A stretch of 29,006 nucleotides of DNA from Methanobacteriota archaeon (GTDB taxonomy: Archaea; Methanobacteriota; Methanobacteria; Methanobacteriales; Methanobacteriaceae), in contig JAEYQZ010000018.1 of the NCBI GenBank assembly GCA_023409695.1, positions 1 through 29,006 of the forward strand. The letters run 5' to 3'. The notes under the pieces are model-generated. The model was not told where the DNA came from and did not search any database. It was given only the letters and a program-made list of their open reading frames with translations. Below, piece by piece: positions 15,099 to 22,841 of the stretch. How positions within the stretch are numbered: the first letter of the stretch is position 1; every line of letters begins with the position of its first letter. The position numbers were made by a program, and so were the translations under genes.

Positions 15099-18056
15099 AT
15101 GATAGATACTAACAATAATCCGATGGATATCCAATCCAATGTGAATTTTCAGATTTTTGATAATTTACAGGATGGAGTTATCGTTTATGAATTAATACGT
15201 GATGCACTTAATGAAGTCGTGAATTTGCGCATCAAATACATAAATGATGCATCAGTAATCAATGAATTTATATCTTATGAAGGTATGATAGGGAAAACAA
15301 TAACTGAATTATATGGCAATGACAAATTATTTTTACATCTTAAAACAGCCAGTAATATTGCGAGATCTGGTAAAAATGGGAAATTTAAAACTTATTTTAA
15401 ATCATTAGATAAACATTATTCTGTTTCTGCATATTTATCTGATTCTAACACACTTGTTACAATCAGTACAGATATAACAGAAAAAGAAAAAATGGAAGAG
15501 AAATTACGAAAACAGGCTGATTTGCTTGATCTTACCCGTGATGCAATTATAGTCCGTGATATGGGCGATAGGATTATTTTTTGGAATCATGGTGCAGAAG
15601 AAAGATATGGGTGGATGCGGAAAGATGCATATGGTAAAGTGTCTCATAAGCTGCTCAAAACTGATTTTTCAAAGCCTTTAACGGAAATATTTAGCGAACT
15701 CTTTCAAAAGGGGCATTGGGAAGGTGAAGTAACTCATACGCGACGTGATGGTAAAAAAATAGTTGTTTTAAGCAGGTGGGAATTACAGAAAAATGAAAAT
15801 AATGAGCCTACAGGCTATATGGAAATCAATACGGATATCACTAAACGTAAAAAAATGGAAAAAGCTATCAAAGAATTTGGTGCATCTCAATCAAATATTG
15901 CCAATGAACTGGAGAAAGCACGTAATAATCTGGAAAAGCAGGTTAAAGAAAGAACATCAGAACTTGAAGAAGCTTATAATGCTATTAAACATAAAGCGTT
16001 TGTAGCATCGCAAAATGCAAAAGCATTAAAAGAAAGTGAAGAGAAATTTCGTGAAACAATTAAACAATTATCTGATGGAATAATTATAACAGATGAGTAT
16101 GGAACCATTATCGAATGTAACAACGCCTTTAATCAGATAACAGGGCTTAGGAAGGAAAATATAGTGGGCAAATTTATTTGGGATGTACAATATATACTTA
16201 TTCCAGAAGAAAAACGAACTTATGAATCGTATGGGGAGCTTAAATCAAGAATAAATCAGTTATTAAACAGTAAAAATTTATCACATCTAAATCAACTGGA
16301 GGATAATAAAATTGAGAGATATGATGGTGAACATAGATTTCTACAGACTATAACTTTTCCCATCAAAACTGAAAAAGGAGTGATAATTGGTAGCTTTAAT
16401 CGGGATATCACTGAACGTAAGGAATCTGAAAAAGCGTTAAATGCTAGTGAAAAGCATTTACGTATGGTTACAGATAATATGATCGATATGGTGAGTCAAA
16501 CGGACATTGGTGGAGTTATTCAGTATGTAAGTCCTTCTGCTAAGACATTACTTGGTTATGAACCCGAAGAATTCATTGGAAAATCGATATTTGACTATGT
16601 TCATCCTGATAACTTAGAAGAAGTTAAAAGTACCCTTGAGATAGGTTTTATTGAAATGGTACCTGAAAGAATGGAAGTTCCGTTTAGACATGCTGATGGG
16701 CATTATATCTGGCTAGAAGTAGCAGGTAATATATTTCTTGATGAAAAGCATCAGGTCAAAGGTGCTGTTTTTGGCTCACGTGATATCAGTGAAAGAAAAA
16801 AGGCAGAAGAACAGATTAAGCGGCAGTATGCTGTATTAAATGGAATTAATAAAATATTTAGAGAATCTTTAACCAGTGAAACTGAAGAAAAAGTTGCAAA
16901 TGTGGGAATTAGTGTGGCAGAGCAGCTATTAAATAGCGAAATGGGTTTTATAGCTGAAATTAATAATGATGGGCAGTTAGGTAATGTAATTGTAAGCTCT
17001 TCTGCAGGAAAATTATATGAAACTCCTAAATCTAAAATTCATAAATCCATTACAAGCATGAAAATCAACAATTATTTGAAAAGGGTCATAAAAGAAGAAG
17101 AACCTCTAATTGTAAATGATTTTAATTATAATAAAAAAGAACTACCTGAAGGACATCCGCCAGTAAGTTCGTTTTTATGTGTTCCGCTTAAACAAGGTGA
17201 TAAAGTAATTGGAATAATAGTTTTAGCTAATAATAAAGGAAACTATGCCCTGGAAGATGTTGAAATCATAGAATCTTTATCAATTGCAATTGTAGAAGCT
17301 TTAATGGGTTTTAGATCAAAAAATAAATTAAAAAAGTACAAAAATAAGCTTGAGGAGACGATCGGCGATCTAAAGCGATCTAATGAAGAGTTACAGAGAT
17401 TTGCTTATGTAGCATCCCATGATTTACAGGAACCTCTTAGAACCGTGGCAAGTTTCACTCAGCTTTTAGAACGACGTTACAAAGGCAAGTTTGGCCCTGA
17501 CGCAGATGAATTTATGGATTATATAGTTGAAGCTGCACTTAGAATGAAAGAACAAATTAACGGCTTACTTGAGTATTCACGTATTTCCACAAATGTAAAT
17601 GAATTTATACAGGTAAATAGCGAATTTATATTGAATCAGGCTATTGATAATCTTCAATTTGCAATTAAGGAGAATAATGCAGAAGTTACTTATGATTCAC
17701 TGCCTGTTGTAATGTGTGATGCAGGACAGCTTCAAAGGATATTTCAAAACCTTATAAGCAATGCCATTAAATTTAAGAAAGAAAATGTATCTCCAAAAAT
17801 CCATATTTCCGCAGAAATAGATGATAAAAATTATGAATATGTTTTTTCTGTTGCAGATAATGGTATTGGGATAGAAAAACAGTATATGGAACGTATTTTT
17901 ATAATATTCCAGAGGCTGCATACAATGGATGAATATCATGGAACTGGAATTGGTTTATCCATAGTCAAGAGGATTATAGAGCGCCATGGTGGGCATATCT
18001 GGGTTGAATCTGAATTTGGGGAAGGTTCTACTTTTTGTTTCACTATTCCTTATTAA
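15099..18056 (+). CDS. Multi-PAS/GAF sensor histidine kinase
   Basis: Cytoplasmic sensor kinase of 985 residues with no membrane segment. Domain order: PAS-like 1-130, PAS 136-248, coiled coil 250-310, PAS 311-433, PAS 449-561, GAF 576-742, HisKA 755-830, HATPase_c 865-985. The phosphoacceptor is H774 in YVASHDLQEPLRTV. The ATP lid carries N884 and N888 (NLISNAIKF), D920 (DNGIGIE) and G948 (GTGIGLS). PAS ends show the DIT/DIS-E-R-K linker typical of methanogen kinases. No receiver domain is attached and no response regulator lies nearby, so the partner is elsewhere. Ligands of the PAS/GAF domains (redox, haem or small molecules) cannot be read from sequence. Start ATG has GAGGAT 6 bases upstream. 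The stop is followed within 10 bases by a hairpin array. Confidence 0.93.
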   Translation: MIDTNNNPMDIQSNVNFQIFDNLQDGVIVYELIRDALNEVVNLRIKYINDASVINEFISYEGMIGKTITELYGNDKLFLHLKTASNIARSGKNGKFKTYFKSLDKHYSVSAYLSDSNTLVTISTDITEKEKMEEKLRKQADLLDLTRDAIIVRDMGDRIIFWNHGAEERYGWMRKDAYGKVSHKLLKTDFSKPLTEIFSELFQKGHWEGEVTHTRRDGKKIVVLSRWELQKNENNEPTGYMEINTDITKRKKMEKAIKEFGASQSNIANELEKARNNLEKQVKERTSELEEAYNAIKHKAFVASQNAKALKESEEKFRETIKQLSDGIIITDEYGTIIECNNAFNQITGLRKENIVGKFIWDVQYILIPEEKRTYESYGELKSRINQLLNSKNLSHLNQLEDNKIERYDGEHRFLQTITFPIKTEKGVIIGSFNRDITERKESEKALNASEKHLRMVTDNMIDMVSQTDIGGVIQYVSPSAKTLLGYEPEEFIGKSIFDYVHPDNLEEVKSTLEIGFIEMVPERMEVPFRHADGHYIWLEVAGNIFLDEKHQVKGAVFGSRDISERKKAEEQIKRQYAVLNGINKIFRESLTSETEEKVANVGISVAEQLLNSEMGFIAEINNDGQLGNVIVSSSAGKLYETPKSKIHKSITSMKINNYLKRVIKEEEPLIVNDFNYNKKELPEGHPPVSSFLCVPLKQGDKVIGIIVLANNKGNYALEDVEIIESLSIAIVEALMGFRSKNKLKKYKNKLEETIGDLKRSNEELQRFAYVASHDLQEPLRTVASFTQLLERRYKGKFGPDADEFMDYIVEAALRMKEQINGLLEYSRISTNVNEFIQVNSEFILNQAIDNLQFAIKENNAEVTYDSLPVVMCDAGQLQRIFQNLISNAIKFKKENVSPKIHISAEIDDKNYEYVFSVADNGIGIEKQYMERIFIIFQRLHTMDEYHGTGIGLSIVKRIIERHGGHIWVESEFGEGSTFCFTIPY

Positions 18057-18066
18057 ATTAAGGGTA

Positions 18067-18282
18067 TTTTTGATCAACCACTCAAAAATTCTACGATTTT
18101 TGGCGTTTGCAAATCGAAGCAGGAGAAAAATGCAAAGCATGCAAAATTTTTAATTTTGCTGTTTGAAAATCGGAGATTTTCAACTGTAAAAATTCGTAGA
18201 ATTTTTACATGCCCGAAAAATCGTAGCTTGCAAAACCGAAGGTTTTGCACTCCAAAAAACCTGTCAAAAATTGTAATTTTTT
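18067..18282. repeat. Tandem array of short hairpins downstream of the histidine kinase
   Basis: At least six short inverted repeats in a row: TTTTTGA/TCAAAAA (18067-18088), GCAAAAT/ATTTTGC (18141-18159), a 9-bp stem with GGA loop (18163-18183), an 11-bp stem with GTA loop (18185-18209), a 9-bp stem with GAA loop (18229-18249) and AAAAAT/ATTTTT (18266-18281). Stem sequences differ, but loops are mostly 3 bases and spacers 1-20 bases. The left end TTTTTGATCAACC (18067-18079) is the exact reverse complement of 28920-28932 in the other array. A frame runs through part of it on the minus strand but has no ribosome site and is rich in Phe/Lys from the repeats. Confidence 0.75.
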
Positions 18283-18374
18283 TTATCTTAAAAAACATGT
18301 TTAAAAAAATTTTTCTGCCTTAAAAACATAACATTAATATCTAAATTTTAAATCTTTGAAGATGGTGAATAACT

Positions 18375-18812
18375 ATGTTTGGAATGACTAAAATGCAGTT
18401 TCTGAGGAGAAGTGCAAAATGCATGGATGAAACTGGAGGTTTGCTCCTTTTACTTAAAGAAGTAATAGATAAAGAATTTCAAGGAAAAATCAGCAAATCA
18501 GAAGCTTCTAAGAAGCTTGATATTATTAGAAAAGAAATAGAATCATTATTTGGAGAATTTGAAAAGTTAAGTCCTCCATCAAAGTGCAATTCATTAAAAC
18601 AAAAGATTTTAAATATCCTGATTAACATGCATGAGGTAGTAATTATTAATTCTGAATCGTTATCTGCTGCTAAAGAACAATCACAGGATAAATTAAACGA
18701 ATCGAGAGAAAAACTTGAAATGTTTAGAAAAGAGTTCCATGATCTAACTAAAAGAGTTAATATTCTTTTGCTGGAAACAAAGAAAGGAAAGCTTAAAAGA
18801 ACCAAAATTTAA
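18375..18812 (+). CDS. Hypothetical coiled-coil protein
   Basis: Not recognised. The 145-residue product is highly charged and helical. There is a short N-terminal part (MFGMTKMQFLRRSAKCMD), a helix 20-60 with KEVIDKEFQGKISKSEAS, a PPSKC turn near 66-70, then a long helix to about 135 with heptad-like leucines (QDKLNESREKLEMFRKEF). It ends in a lysine-rich tail. No signal peptide or membrane segment. Start ATG has GGTGA about 6 bases upstream. A hairpin (ATTACT/AGTAAT, 18841-18857) lies behind the gene. The preceding neighbour is the hairpin array; it may be a cytoplasmic structural or regulatory partner, but no function can be given. Confidence 0.75.
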   Translation: MFGMTKMQFLRRSAKCMDETGGLLLLLKEVIDKEFQGKISKSEASKKLDIIRKEIESLFGEFEKLSPPSKCNSLKQKILNILINMHEVVIINSESLSAAKEQSQDKLNESREKLEMFRKEFHDLTKRVNILLLETKKGKLKRTKI

Positions 18813-18901
18813 AAGAGTTATAAAATATACAGATGTAATTATTACTTTTTCAGTAATGTATGCATAAACTTATGATGGTTATTTATGAGATTAAAAATTG
18901 A

Positions 18902-18930
18902 TATGGATCATGATCCATAATTTAAATATT
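18902..18930 (+). promoter_or_regulatory. 18-bp perfect palindrome abutting a TATA box
   Basis: TATGGATCATGATCCATA (18902-18919) is an exact palindrome. It abuts ATTTAAATATTC (from 18920), which reads as a TATA box for the gene starting at 18957, with initiation near 18950. A dimeric regulator bound here would cover the BRE/TFB contact region. Operator function is inferred from symmetry and position. Confidence 0.6.
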
Positions 18931-18956
18931 CATTTTTTTAAATTCAGGTGCATTTT

Positions 18957-19409
18957 ATGGGCAAATTTACTGCAATAAGATATTGTAAATGGTGTGGTGA
19001 TCCATTTGAAGTTAGATCACCCAATCAGAAGTACTGTCATCCTGATAATAAGAACTGTAGTCAGGAATCTAAGCGAGAAAGCTGGCGTAAAGCAGCTAGC
19101 AAATATAGGAAGAACTATAAAAATATTTTACAAATATCTCAGGTTTATAAACTTGGATCTGGGTTATTAAGCAGCACGCCGAAGGATGATTTTGATGAGG
19201 AATACACGGCTATACTTAAAGAGAAAAAAAGGTTGAAGTTAAACGGAATGGTGATAGGTTTAAGTACAGGGCTTCAATTTACTTCTCGTCCTCTCTTTCA
19301 AGGTGCTTTAAGACTGGATTCTGCTCCCGCTTTGGAATTATATCCATATTTTTTAGTTTTAGCGGTTGTGCTGGTAGGATTCATTGCTTTTGGAATATAT
19401 TCCAAATAA
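18957..19409 (+). CDS. Hypothetical zinc-finger protein with C-terminal membrane helix
   Basis: Not assigned to a named family. The 150-residue product opens with a probable zinc site, YCKWCGDPFEVRSPNQKYC followed by HPDNKNC (CxxC, then C and C within 25 residues), with a basic RESWRKAASKYRKNYK segment after it. This resembles short treble-clef or ribbon modules that bind nucleic acid or protein. A charged middle leads to one C-terminal transmembrane helix (YPYFLVLAVVLVGFIAFGIY), so it is probably tail-anchored with the finger in the cytoplasm. A GTG lies 9 bases upstream in frame, but AGGTG covers it and fits the ATG at 18957. The predicted start site near 18950 suggests a very short leader. 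An 18-bp palindrome sits at its promoter. Confidence 0.75.
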   Translation: MGKFTAIRYCKWCGDPFEVRSPNQKYCHPDNKNCSQESKRESWRKAASKYRKNYKNILQISQVYKLGSGLLSSTPKDDFDEEYTAILKEKKRLKLNGMVIGLSTGLQFTSRPLFQGALRLDSAPALELYPYFLVLAVVLVGFIAFGIYSK

Positions 19410-19597
19410 CCTATTAATTATTTTTTTCTATTTTTTTTAATAAAAATTTAAAATACTTTAATACTTTTTGACATATTTAAATCTAAACTTATGATGGTTT
19501 GAAATGAGAAATGAAAATTTCACCCTTAAAAACTTTTTTTTGATGGAGTAATCTGGGATTAAAATTTATTAAAAAGTTTAAAATGGAGTAAATAATC

Positions 19598-19777
19598 ATG
19601 GCAAAGAAAAAAAGAAGAGCTAGAAAGCCTAAAAGAGATATAGAAGAGGAAGAACCAGAAATTCTGGATGCAAATGAGAAAAGAGATATGGAATATATAT
19701 TCCTTGCCCTATTTGCAGCAAGTATTGTATTTCTAGTGATATATTTAGTTGGATTTATCAATATTTTATTGAAGTAA
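19598..19777 (+). CDS. 59-residue single-pass membrane protein
   Basis: Small gene. The protein starts MAKKKRRARKPKRDIEEEEP: a strongly basic head, an acidic stretch (EEEEPEILDANEKRD), then one membrane helix at about 33-57 (YIFLALFAASIVFLVIYLVG). GGAGT lies 9 bases before the ATG at 19598. By the positive-inside rule the basic N-terminus is cytoplasmic. Family unknown to me. It follows another single-pass protein gene (18957-19409) and precedes a 28-residue membrane peptide, suggesting a small envelope cluster. Confidence 0.7.
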   Translation: MAKKKRRARKPKRDIEEEEPEILDANEKRDMEYIFLALFAASIVFLVIYLVGFINILLK

Positions 19778-19853
19778 TTTGGTAAAAAATTGGAAAAAAT
19801 AAATAAATAGTATGATGTTCCATGAATAATTAGAAAACTCAGGAAATAAAATT

Positions 19854-19940
19854 ATGCCAGTTAATCAGGTATTAGTTATAGTAATACTTTCGATAGTAGG
19901 AATTTATGCATTTAAAATGGTTCAAAATATCCAGTTTTAA
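19854..19940 (+). CDS. 28-residue membrane peptide
   Basis: Candidate microprotein. An ATG at 19854 begins MPVNQVLVIVILSIVGIYAF and continues KMVQNIQF to a TAA at 19938-19940. The first 20 residues form one hydrophobic helix. AGGA lies about 9 bases upstream. It has the hydrophobic-helix design of small membrane regulators, but its size means that coding status needs homologues. It could be cotranscribed with the 59-residue gene 76 bases upstream. Confidence 0.5.
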   Translation: MPVNQVLVIVILSIVGIYAFKMVQNIQF

Positions 19941-20365
19941 GCATAAACTTCAATAATTTTTGCATATATTAAATTAATGATTTTAGTTCTCTCTAATGAT
20001 TAATCTCATTTTTAATTGACTTTTTCTTTGACACATGATATTAAAACTTGTTATAAGTTATAACTTAGAAAAGTAGCTGTTTGTCCTTGGATCTTTTGAA
20101 AGTACGTAGATTTCCTGAGTAGGGTAGTAAATGAAAACACGATTTTTGTGCTGTTAATTCGTTTTTCATATGTATTTTAATGGTTAAAAAATAAATTAAT
20201 AAATATTATTTTCTCATTTTAATTAATTATATTATACTGTTTTTTATATTATTGTATTAAAATTACTTATTTTATGATTAAAGATATAATACTTTCTATT
20301 TTCTGATTATAGTAAATAATATTATTATGTATAACAAAAAATGATCTTTATGGGGCATAAAGGGG
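19941..20365 (+). other. Intergenic region with possible small-RNA segment
   Basis: No supported protein gene. A palindrome AAGTTATAACTT overlapping a TATA-like GTTATAAGTT sits at about 20050-20065. The next ~90 bases (20070-20160) are less AT-rich than the surroundings, which might indicate a small RNA. No C/D-box pair or other known RNA could be identified. The last 90 bases are the promoter region described in the next entry. Confidence 0.3.
20276..20338 (+). promoter_or_regulatory. Upstream region shared with the DUF2085 gene (copy 1)
   Basis: This 63-base stretch aligns without gaps to 21207-21269, with 49 identical positions by my count. It begins GATTAAA, holds a TATA-like AGATATAAT and a TTTCTATTTT run, and ends ACAAA. 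Copy 1 ends about 37 bases before the gene at 20375; copy 2 ends about 17 bases before the gene at 21287. The two genes are not related, so this looks like a common promoter or operator. Confidence 0.5.
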
Positions 20366-20374
20366 GTGAAATTA

Positions 20375-20671
20375 GTGGATAAAAGGATACTTGCAGTTTT
20401 AAGTAGTTTAATTTTTGTAATTGCGTTTTTACCGGCATTTCAGCCAATGAATACTCCTACAACTTCGGAAATAACGGCTCATTCAATCAGTACTCCAACT
20501 GTTGCAGCTGCTTATAAATACCGTTATGTTGCCAGTATTCATTCAAATGTTTACCATAAATATACGTGCCGTTATGTAAAGAAAATTAAATCTTATAACA
20601 GGATATACTTCAAAACTAAGACAAGTGCAAAAAAACATCATTACAGACCTTGTAAAGTCTGCAGACCCTAA
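20375..20671 (+). CDS. Exported small protein with Ada-like Cys domain
   Basis: About 98 residues. The N-terminus is a signal peptide (DKRILAVLSSLIFVIAFLPAF). The mature part ends in a compact module: YVASIHSNVYHKYTCRYVKK, a YFKTKTSAKK segment, then YRPCKVCRP. The HxxxC plus CxxC pattern resembles the metal-binding domain of the Ada DNA-repair protein. That fold is reused in secreted and nuclease-linked bacterial and archaeal proteins, presumably with one Zn2+. Role unknown. The track of GGGGGTGA (20362-20369) fits the GTG at 20375 rather than a GTG at 20366 that it overlaps. The next gene encodes a lipoprotein with the same module. Confidence 0.72.
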   Translation: MDKRILAVLSSLIFVIAFLPAFQPMNTPTTSEITAHSISTPTVAAAYKYRYVASIHSNVYHKYTCRYVKKIKSYNRIYFKTKTSAKKHHYRPCKVCRP

Positions 20672-20722
20672 TTAATTAAATTATTTTTTTTATTTTTGGT
20701 ATGAAAAGTGAGAGGGGATAAA

Positions 20723-21127
20723 ATGAAAAAAATAGGGTCAATTATTATTTTAATCTTAATTTTGGGAGTAATTGGCATATCTGGATGTACAAGTTCTGAT
20801 AATACATCAACATCTTTAAATGACTCAAATTCATCACATTCTACTCCAAAGTCATCGGAAACTGTTAATACTAATTCTTCAGTTGATACAAATACTACGG
20901 ATACATCTAATAGGTATTCATCAAATTATTATGATTCGGGAAGGGATAGTTCAAGCATTACATCCTCAGATTCTGGAGCATATGTTGCAAATGCAAATAC
21001 TGGAGTATTTCACTACGCTTCGTGTTCATATGTGAGTAGAATGAAAGATTCAAATAAAGTATACTTCAGCAGTAGTACGGCTGCTGAAAATGCAGGCTAT
21101 GTGCCTTGTAAAGTATGCGATCCTTAA
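20723..21127 (+). CDS. Lipoprotein with Ser/Thr/Asn-rich linker and Ada-like Cys domain
   Basis: 134 residues. Residues 1-21 form a lipoprotein signal peptide ending in IGISG with C22 as the lipid-attachment site, so the protein is probably anchored outside the membrane. Residues 23-90 are a Ser/Thr/Asn/Asp-rich linker of the kind found in surface proteins. The C-terminal module reads TGVFHYASCSYVSRMKDSNK, then YFSSSTAAENAGYVPCKVC, matching the HxxxC/CxxC pattern of the preceding gene. Start: GAGGGGAT lies 5 bases before the ATG at 20723, which is preferred to a GTG at 20708. Probably a duplicate of its neighbour fused to a different anchor. Confidence 0.78.
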   Translation: MKKIGSIIILILILGVIGISGCTSSDNTSTSLNDSNSSHSTPKSSETVNTNSSVDTNTTDTSNRYSSNYYDSGRDSSSITSSDSGAYVANANTGVFHYASCSYVSRMKDSNKVYFSSSTAAENAGYVPCKVCDP

Positions 21128-21206
21128 CTTTTCTTTTTTTATCCTTTCTAAGGAATAAAAAAGCGCCTTTTAATATATTTTGCGCGTTAAAAGTTTATAT
21201 TTTTTT

Positions 21207-21269
21207 GATTAAAAATATAAATTTTTCTATTTTATAGTGATAGTAAATTATGTTATTATTGGAAACAAA
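21207..21269 (+). promoter_or_regulatory. Upstream region shared with the gene at 20375 (copy 2)
   Basis: Second copy of the 63-base upstream sequence, here with AAATATAAAT as TATA candidate. It ends 17 bases before the DUF2085 start codon. Differences from copy 1 cluster in short patches (16, 28-33 and 54-57 of the block), while the GATAGTAAATTAT-like core is kept. Confidence 0.5.
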
Positions 21270-21286
21270 TCAAAACATATCGACTT

Positions 21287-21658
21287 ATGGATAACCAAAG
21301 CTTGCAAGAATCAATGAAGAATTCAGATACAAATCTTTCTAAAGTATTTATATGTCATAGATTACCAAAAAGGACTTTCAAGATCAGGAATCATTATTTT
21401 CCAGTTTGTTCACGGTGTACGGGGATTTATATCGGGGCATTTTCTTATTATATTTTCGTTTATTTTGTTTACATCCAGTATAATTTTGCATTAATTTTAA
21501 TGGTAGTTTTAATGATATTGCCTGCATTTTCAGATGGTTTAACTCAGTTTTTTGGATTCAGGGAAAGTAACAATACTTTAAGATTTTCAACTGGTTTAAT
21601 TGCAGGGATTGGACTTGGAATTTTGGTTAAGTCTGTAAAATATGGATTGTTGTATTAA
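21287..21658 (+). CDS. DUF2085 membrane protein
   Basis: Recognised as a DUF2085 protein (small archaeal/bacterial membrane family, function unknown). 123 residues. The diagnostic N-terminal motif has C23-H24 in VFICHRLPKRTF and C41, C44 in YFPVCSRCTGIYIG, a likely metal site. Membrane helices lie at about 46-66 and 68-85, then the conserved SDGLTQFFGFRESNNTLRF loop and a last helix (TGLIAGIGLGILV). The spacing of Cys, DG and RESNN fits the family well. No ribosome site precedes the ATG, so it may be translated from a short leader. The stop codon overlaps the ribosome site of the next reading frame. Confidence 0.85.
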   Translation: MDNQSLQESMKNSDTNLSKVFICHRLPKRTFKIRNHYFPVCSRCTGIYIGAFSYYIFVYFVYIQYNFALILMVVLMILPAFSDGLTQFFGFRESNNTLRFSTGLIAGIGLGILVKSVKYGLLY

Positions 21659-21670
21659 GGAGATGAATCT

Positions 21671-21742
21671 ATGGTATCAAATGGATATATTAGAAAAATT
21701 AATGTAAAAATAGATTCAGATGATATGGGGGCGCTAAAATGA
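21671..21742 (+). CDS. 23-codon reading frame coupled to the zinc-ribbon gene
   Basis: ATG at 21671 opens MVSNGYIRKINVKIDSDDMG and ends ALK with a TGA at 21740-21742 that overlaps the next ATG as ATGA. A strong AAGGAGATGA (21657-21666) lies 4 bases upstream and overlaps the DUF2085 stop. The arrangement is typical of translational coupling, and this is the best ribosome site in the local cluster. It may be a real microprotein or a leader whose translation controls the gene at 21739. The peptide has no membrane segment or known motif. Confidence 0.5.
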   Translation: MVSNGYIRKINVKIDSDDMGALK

Positions 21743-22650
21743 TTTTCTGTCCAAAGTGTGGTAAAGAAAATAACGAAGAAGCAAAATTCTGTCAGTACTG
21801 TGGGAAAAAGCTTACAAATTCAGAAAATAAAAATCTTACACACAAAAGGCCGCAAGCAGAAAAAATATGGATTGAGAAATGTCCTGTTTGTGGAAATGGC
21901 CCAGTAATTTACCATGATCATAAGGGAATACTCGGACTTACAACAATCCATATCTGTGAATGTGAAAGATGTGGATCTATTTTTAAGAAAAAAGGCAAAA
22001 ATTATCAATTAACCAGAGTAAATGATCAATCAAACCATATCTGGCAGGAGTATGGAAAACAATCCCTTGCAGAAAGAGAATGGGTAAATATAGCTGATGG
22101 TGGAATTTCAGACGCTAAACAGCAAGAGCATGATATTAATTCATGGCTGATAGACGCATCCCAGGGAAATGTCACATTCTCAGATACAAATTCTCCAGTA
22201 ATTCTGAAAAAGAATGAGAAGGCTTTACTTTTTTGGTCAGATATATCCCTTTGGGAACCTAGAGTAATTAGACAAACAAAGGGATCTTATGGGGGACAAA
22301 CTTTTAGAGCTGCAAAAGGTGTATCTTTTAAAGTAGGAACTTTTTCATCACGCAGTGAATCCCATGAAGAATTAAGGACTGTAGATCAAGGAATACTCAC
22401 TTTAACAAATAAAAGGCTGGTTTTTACAGGAGCTAAACGTACTAATAATATAGATTTAAATAAAATTAGATCTATAGAACCTTATAGAGACGGTATAGCT
22501 TCCCGGAGAGAAAATAAGCAAAAAACAGAATACTTCATAGGCATTAATAGAACTAATATCAATATTAACTGCAATGGACATTCATACACGGTTCCAGTTT
22601 CAGGAATTGTACTGAAATGCATCATTGAGGGGTTAATAAAACAATTATAA
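21739..22650 (+). CDS. Double zinc-ribbon protein with PH-like C-terminal domain
   Basis: 303 residues, no membrane segment. Ribbon 1: C4, C7, C18, C21 (FCPKCGKENNEEAKFCQYCG). Ribbon 2: C48, C51, C75, C78 (KCPVCGNGP...CERCGSIF). Residues about 155-300 look like a bacterial PH/GRAM-like domain: EKALLFWSDISLWEP, then GILTLTNKRLVFTGAKR, LNKIRSIEPYRDGI and TEYFIGINRT. Such domains act as membrane-surface or protein docking modules. It overlaps the 23-codon frame by 4 bases. The first ribbon is almost the same as that of the K+ channel gene downstream, so the two proteins may share a partner or position. Function unknown. Confidence 0.72.
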   Translation: MIFCPKCGKENNEEAKFCQYCGKKLTNSENKNLTHKRPQAEKIWIEKCPVCGNGPVIYHDHKGILGLTTIHICECERCGSIFKKKGKNYQLTRVNDQSNHIWQEYGKQSLAEREWVNIADGGISDAKQQEHDINSWLIDASQGNVTFSDTNSPVILKKNEKALLFWSDISLWEPRVIRQTKGSYGGQTFRAAKGVSFKVGTFSSRSESHEELRTVDQGILTLTNKRLVFTGAKRTNNIDLNKIRSIEPYRDGIASRRENKQKTEYFIGINRTNININCNGHSYTVPVSGIVLKCIIEGLIKQL

Positions 22651-22841
22651 TTTTTTTTAGCTATCAAAATTAATGATTTTGCCGTATCAAATCATAGGTT
22701 TATCCACTTACTTCATCAGATCCTGTATGCTCTTAATAAAATCTGAAGTAGACTTAATTAATTCAATACTTTTATACTTAAACAGATAGACTTAACAGAA
22801 ACTAATTCAAAGCACATGCTATTACAGATAGGAATGTTAAA

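Noticed and set aside
18067..18282. CRISPR array or transposon end
   Set aside because: Stems differ in sequence and there are no constant repeats, regular spacers, cas genes or transposase.
18074..18298. 74-codon minus-strand frame through the hairpin array
   Set aside because: No ribosome site, and the Phe/Lys-rich composition comes directly from A/T-rich hairpins.
20070..20160. C/D-box small RNA
   Set aside because: A CTGA and a loose C-box-like sequence occur, but not in the required order and spacing.
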